This document shows positions 3,552 to 6,475 of a DNA stretch of 6,475 bases, piece after piece. Each line of letters starts with the position of its first letter. Position 1 is the first letter of the stretch. Source of the DNA: JBNJGT01 sp051819765 (GTDB taxonomy: Archaea; Nanobdellota; Nanobdellia; Woesearchaeales; JACJVW01); NCBI GenBank assembly GCA_051819765.1, contig JBNJGT010000068.1, forward strand, positions 1 to 6,475, read 5' to 3'. The notes under the pieces are model-generated. The model ran no database searches. It worked only from the letters and a program-made list of their open reading frames with translations, and was not told the origin of the DNA. Both the position numbers and the translations under genes were made by a program.

Positions 3552-5351
3552 TTACATCACCCGTTTAAATTTCTTCTCCAACTCACCAAGTGAGATGTTT
3601 ATGAGTGTCGGTCGCCCGTGAGGACAGGAGTATGGGTTCTCGCACAAACCAAGGTCTATCACCAGCTGTTTGATCTCAGGCCGGGTCAACTCATCCCCTG
3701 CCTTGATTGCTGCCCTGCATGCCCGCCGGGCGATGACCTCCTCTGCAAGGTCTGTCAACGTGTCAGAGCGTTGCAGCCGGATAAGCTCCATGAGAACATC
3801 AAAGGACACCTCCCGACCGAAGAGATACGGGACCTCCCGCATCTTGAACGAATACCCCGCATCCTCCTCGATCCGAAAACCCCAGTTCTCCAGGAGCTGC
3901 AGGTTCTCCTTCAAAAGGAAGGAATCATTGCTCCCAAGCTCAAAGAGCCGCGGTTTCAAAAGTTCCTGCCGTCGTATCCCCTGCTCCGAGAACTCAACCA
4001 TGAACCGTTCAAACAGGACCCGTTCCTGTGCCGCGTGCTGATCGATGATAACCAGCCCATCACCCTCGCACAAGATGTACAACCGGTTCAATTGCCCCAG
4101 GATACGCAGGTGCCCGAACAATGACTGTCTTTGCCCGACATGAACCTGCCTGCCATGTTCACCACCGCCAACATCACCAGCCCCTTCAACACCAACAGCC
4201 TCCACACCACCGCCCGGAGTACCATCGGCAGTATCAACAGCAATCATCCCACCAGATCCACCATCCGAATCATCATACGCATCATCGGTCTCAAGCACCG
4301 TCTGCCGCGTATCAGCCATCGCATACTGTTTGGTTGGCATCCGCTGGCTTCCCGAAAGCTCAACCTCAGGCATCAGATCATTCTCCTCAAACGCCTTTCG
4401 AAGGGCCTGGAACACTGACCGGTACAAACGAGCCTCATCCTCGATCCTGATGACCTCTTTTTGCGGATGCACATTCACATCGGTCTGCGAGAAATCAATC
4501 TCCAAAAACAGCACCACCACCGGATGCCGGTTCAGGAAGAGAAGCGTATGGTACGCATCATAGATCGCCTGGTTGACAGCCTGGCTCTTGACAAAGCGAC
4601 CGTTCACGAACAATGTCTGGTACCCCCGATCAGCATACGTCATGTACGGCTTTCCGACCATCCCCGTGACTCCCACAAAGTCATCCCCATACGAGACAGG
4701 GATCATCTGCCGGGCAGTTTCCTTCCCATACAAGGAGACCAGCTTATTCCGAAGCTTTGTCTTGGGACAATTGACAACCTCACGGCCGTCCGCAAAGAGC
4801 CGGATGGCAAGCTCTTCAGAACTCAGCGCATACCGGGCAACGATATCCGAGATATGCGAAAGTTCTGTCTGTGTCGACTTGAGATGTTTCTTTCGGGCAG
4901 GCGTATTATGGAACAGGTCAGAGACCTCCACCACTGTCCCCTTGGAAGCCCCTACCGGCTTGAGCACCCCATCCATGACTGAGAACTCATGACCACGCCC
5001 ATCCTCCTGGGCGGATATGATACGAAGAGTGCTTACCGCAGCGATGCTTGCAAGCGCCTCACCCCGAAAACCCAGGGTCTGCACAGAGAAGAGATCATCC
5101 ACGCTGAGTATCTTGCTCGTCGCATGGCTGGTCACAGAAAGCGTAAGGTCATCGGCATCCATCCCCTTGCCGTTATCCTTGACCCTGATCACTGATTTGC
5201 CGCCATCCTCCACCTCAACGGTTAGGGTATCGGCACCAGCGTCCAGCGCATTCTCAATGAGTTCCTTGACTACTGATGCCGGGCGTTCCACGACCTCGCC
5301 TGCCGCAATCTTGTTGACAAGGTCAACCTCAAGTATGGTTATTGATCCCAT
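3552..5351 (-). CDS. mutL: DNA mismatch repair protein MutL (endonuclease type)
   Basis: A complete 599-residue MutL, the ATP-driven matchmaker and nickase that acts after MutS finds a mismatch. The N-terminal GHL ATPase carries AAGEVVERPASVVKELIENA (16-35), with E30 the likely catalytic base and N34 the Mg ligand, DNGKGM (59-64) and TLGFRGEAL (92-100); the transducer domain includes TLFVNGR (246-252) and VNVHPQK (292-298). A low-complexity Gly/Asp/Val linker covers about 330-410. The C-terminal dimerisation domain has the endonuclease motif DQHAAQERVLFE (437-448), matching DQHA-x2-E-x4-E, then ACRAAIKAG (544-552) and CPHGRP (576-581), so it should cut DNA itself and need no MutH. QELLKP (462-467) fits the MutL clamp-binding motif. 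The start overlaps the mutS end by 13 bases without a good Shine-Dalgarno, suggesting coupling. Bacterial-type MutL in archaea is usually ascribed to transfer. Confidence 0.97.
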   Translation of the reverse strand: MGSITILEVDLVNKIAAGEVVERPASVVKELIENALDAGADTLTVEVEDGGKSVIRVKDNGKGMDADDLTLSVTSHATSKILSVDDLFSVQTLGFRGEALASIAAVSTLRIISAQEDGRGHEFSVMDGVLKPVGASKGTVVEVSDLFHNTPARKKHLKSTQTELSHISDIVARYALSSEELAIRLFADGREVVNCPKTKLRNKLVSLYGKETARQMIPVSYGDDFVGVTGMVGKPYMTYADRGYQTLFVNGRFVKSQAVNQAIYDAYHTLLFLNRHPVVVLFLEIDFSQTDVNVHPQKEVIRIEDEARLYRSVFQALRKAFEENDLMPEVELSGSQRMPTKQYAMADTRQTVLETDDAYDDSDGGSGGMIAVDTADGTPGGGVEAVGVEGAGDVGGGEHGRQVHVGQRQSLFGHLRILGQLNRLYILCEGDGLVIIDQHAAQERVLFERFMVEFSEQGIRRQELLKPRLFELGSNDSFLLKENLQLLENWGFRIEEDAGYSFKMREVPYLFGREVSFDVLMELIRLQRSDTLTDLAEEVIARRACRAAIKAGDELTRPEIKQLVIDLGLCENPYSCPHGRPTLINISLGELEKKFKRVM

Positions 5352-6475
5352 TGAAACAGTGTCGCTTGTGTGATCGGCGGTGTATCTCTCCTGATCCTGC
5401 GCCGGGGAGCAGGCTCCATGTACTCCAGATCCTCATCATCCCGTGCCCGGGGCGCAAGCGTTATGGTCAATTGCTCCTGGTTCTCGATACGATCCATGAT
5501 GACCTTCGCCCGCTCGATGACCTGGGAGGGCATCCCTGCGATATTTGCCACATGTATCCCATAGCTCTTATCAGTGCCACCCTTGACGATCTTGTGCAGG
5601 AAGACCACCCTATTCTCATCCTCCTCCACCAGGATATTGAAATTCTCGATACAGTCATTCTCCGCAGCGAGGCGGTTCAGGTGGTGATAATGGGTCGCAA
5701 ACAAGGTATTTGCCCCGACCTCATCCCTGATGAATTCGATGATTGCCCAGGCTAGACTCAGCCCGTCATAGGTGGATGTTCCCCTCCCGACCTCATCCAT
5801 GATCACAAGCGAGTTCTCTGTCGCGTTGTTGAGGATGTTTGCCGTCTCTGACATCTCCACCATGAAAGTGGATTGCCCCATGGAAAGGTCATCATAGGCC
5901 CCAACCCGCGAGAAGATTCGGTCAACGATACCGATCGTGGCCCGCGTTGCCGGAACAAAGCTTCCGATCTGCGCAAGCAGGGTGATAAGCGCCACCTGGC
6001 GAAGATAGGTCGACTTCCCCGCCATGTTCGGACCCGTGATGATATGGATATGCGCATCCCCGATAGAGGTGTCGTTCGACACGAAATTGCCCTTCTCGAT
6101 GGACTCGACCACCGGGTGACGTCCACCCTCGATATCCATCGTCCGATCGGTGGTCATCTCAGGTCGCACGTACTGGTTCTGCAACGCACACACCCCCAAT
6201 GAAAGGATACAGTCAAGGGTCGCGATCTTCTGCGCAATCTCCTGCAATACAGTGGTATGGGCGATGACTTCTGTGAGCACCTCGCAGAACAAGTCATATT
6301 CAAGGGCATTGATCTTATCCTGCGCTCCCAGGACAAGGGATTCCTTTTCCTTGAGATCCTCAGTGATGAACCGCTCAGCATTGACCTGGGTCTGCTTCCG
6401 GATATAATCATCCGGGACGAGATGCAGGTTCGCCTTGGTGACCTCGATGAAATACCCAAAGACCTTATTGTATCG
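5339..6475 (-). CDS. mutS: DNA mismatch repair protein MutS, C-terminal part
   Basis: The last 378 codons of mutS; the frame stays open to the right edge, so the true start lies outside the window and any start inside it is artificial. MutS binds mismatches and signals to MutL through its ATPase. The fragment opens with YNKVFGYFIEVTKAN, a MutS hallmark in the lever/clamp region. The ATPase has Walker A GPNMAGKST (fragment residues 148-156), signature DDLSMGQSTF (195-204), Walker B LVIMDEVGRGTST (223-235), and ATHYHHL (260-266), where most MutS proteins have ATHYHEL. SYGIHVANIAGMP and VIERAK follow as in the family. The C-terminus is short: an acidic stretch, basic PRRRIRR, then PPITQATLFQWDQ, which holds a sliding-clamp-binding-like motif. 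The stop lies 13 bases inside mutL, giving a mutS-mutL-DUF3467 operon. Confidence 0.97.
   Translation of the reverse strand, partial: RYNKVFGYFIEVTKANLHLVPDDYIRKQTQVNAERFITEDLKEKESLVLGAQDKINALEYDLFCEVLTEVIAHTTVLQEIAQKIATLDCILSLGVCALQNQYVRPEMTTDRTMDIEGGRHPVVESIEKGNFVSNDTSIGDAHIHIITGPNMAGKSTYLRQVALITLLAQIGSFVPATRATIGIVDRIFSRVGAYDDLSMGQSTFMVEMSETANILNNATENSLVIMDEVGRGTSTYDGLSLAWAIIEFIRDEVGANTLFATHYHHLNRLAAENDCIENFNILVEEDENRVVFLHKIVKGGTDKSYGIHVANIAGMPSQVIERAKVIMDRIENQEQLTITLAPRARDDEDLEYMEPAPRRRIRRDTPPITQATLFQWDQ

Noticed and set aside
3618..4450. Long plus-strand open frames opposite mutL
   Set aside because: They are antisense shadows of mutL, with His/Gln/Pro-rich translations produced by its GC-rich codons and low-complexity linker; there are no start signals.
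5339..6292. MutS taken as starting inside the window at 6292
   Set aside because: That position is an internal TTG. The frame continues to the window edge and encodes the conserved YNKVFGYFIEVTK motif, so the gene is cut by the window and does not start here.
1..6475. CRISPR array, insertion sequence or phage genes
   Set aside because: No spaced direct repeats, transposase motifs, terminal inverted repeats with target duplications or phage-type genes were seen on either strand.

Overview
This window looks archaeal. It carries archaeal/eukaryotic-type ribosomal proteins (eL37 and eL33/L35Ae), an Sm-like (LSm) protein, an intron-containing tRNA-Leu, and TATA boxes 24-27 bases ahead of leaderless starts. 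At the left edge is the start of an S-layer-type secreted protein whose N-terminus resembles surface proteins of DPANN archaea (Woesearchaeota/Pacearchaeota-like). The lineage is an inference from recalled family resemblance; that the host is an archaeon is much safer. Base composition is moderate (about half G+C).

Layout. 1-283 (-): N-terminus of the S-layer-like protein, with a ~300-base upstream region holding a strong BRE/TATA promoter and a 20-codon upstream ORF. 585-1265 (-): GT-A-fold glycosyltransferase, best read as leaderless. 1320-1800: about 480 bases with no convincing gene; the + strand is A-rich and T-poor, and the stretch holds a terminator-like hairpin and short inverted repeats. 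1804-1938 (+): a 44-residue single-pass membrane microprotein with its own promoter. 1951-2475 (-): an apparent operon LSm - eL37 - tRNA-Leu(UAG), in which the eL37 stop codon directly abuts the tRNA and the tRNA has a 42-base intron. 2569-2913 (+): winged-helix regulator, divergent from LSm with back-to-back promoters. 2947-3204 (+): eL33 (L35Ae). 3201-6475 (-): mutS (3' part) - mutL - DUF3467-like protein, a tightly packed mismatch-repair operon that meets eL33 tail to tail with overlapping stop codons.

How the genes fit together. The centre is translation and RNA-processing housekeeping, and the right half is bacterial-type mismatch repair. MutS keeps its Walker and signature motifs and ends in a clamp-binding-like tail (QATLFQW). 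MutL has the metal-dependent endonuclease motif and a second clamp-type motif (QELLKP), so this is the nicking, MutH-independent form, probably directed by the sliding clamp (PCNA in an archaeon). A small DUF3467-like protein is coupled to mutL by an abutting stop/start. Start signals fall into two classes: first genes of transcripts tend to be leaderless with TATA boxes at -24 to -27, whereas the S-layer gene, LSm, eL37 and the DUF3467-like gene have Shine-Dalgarno sequences.
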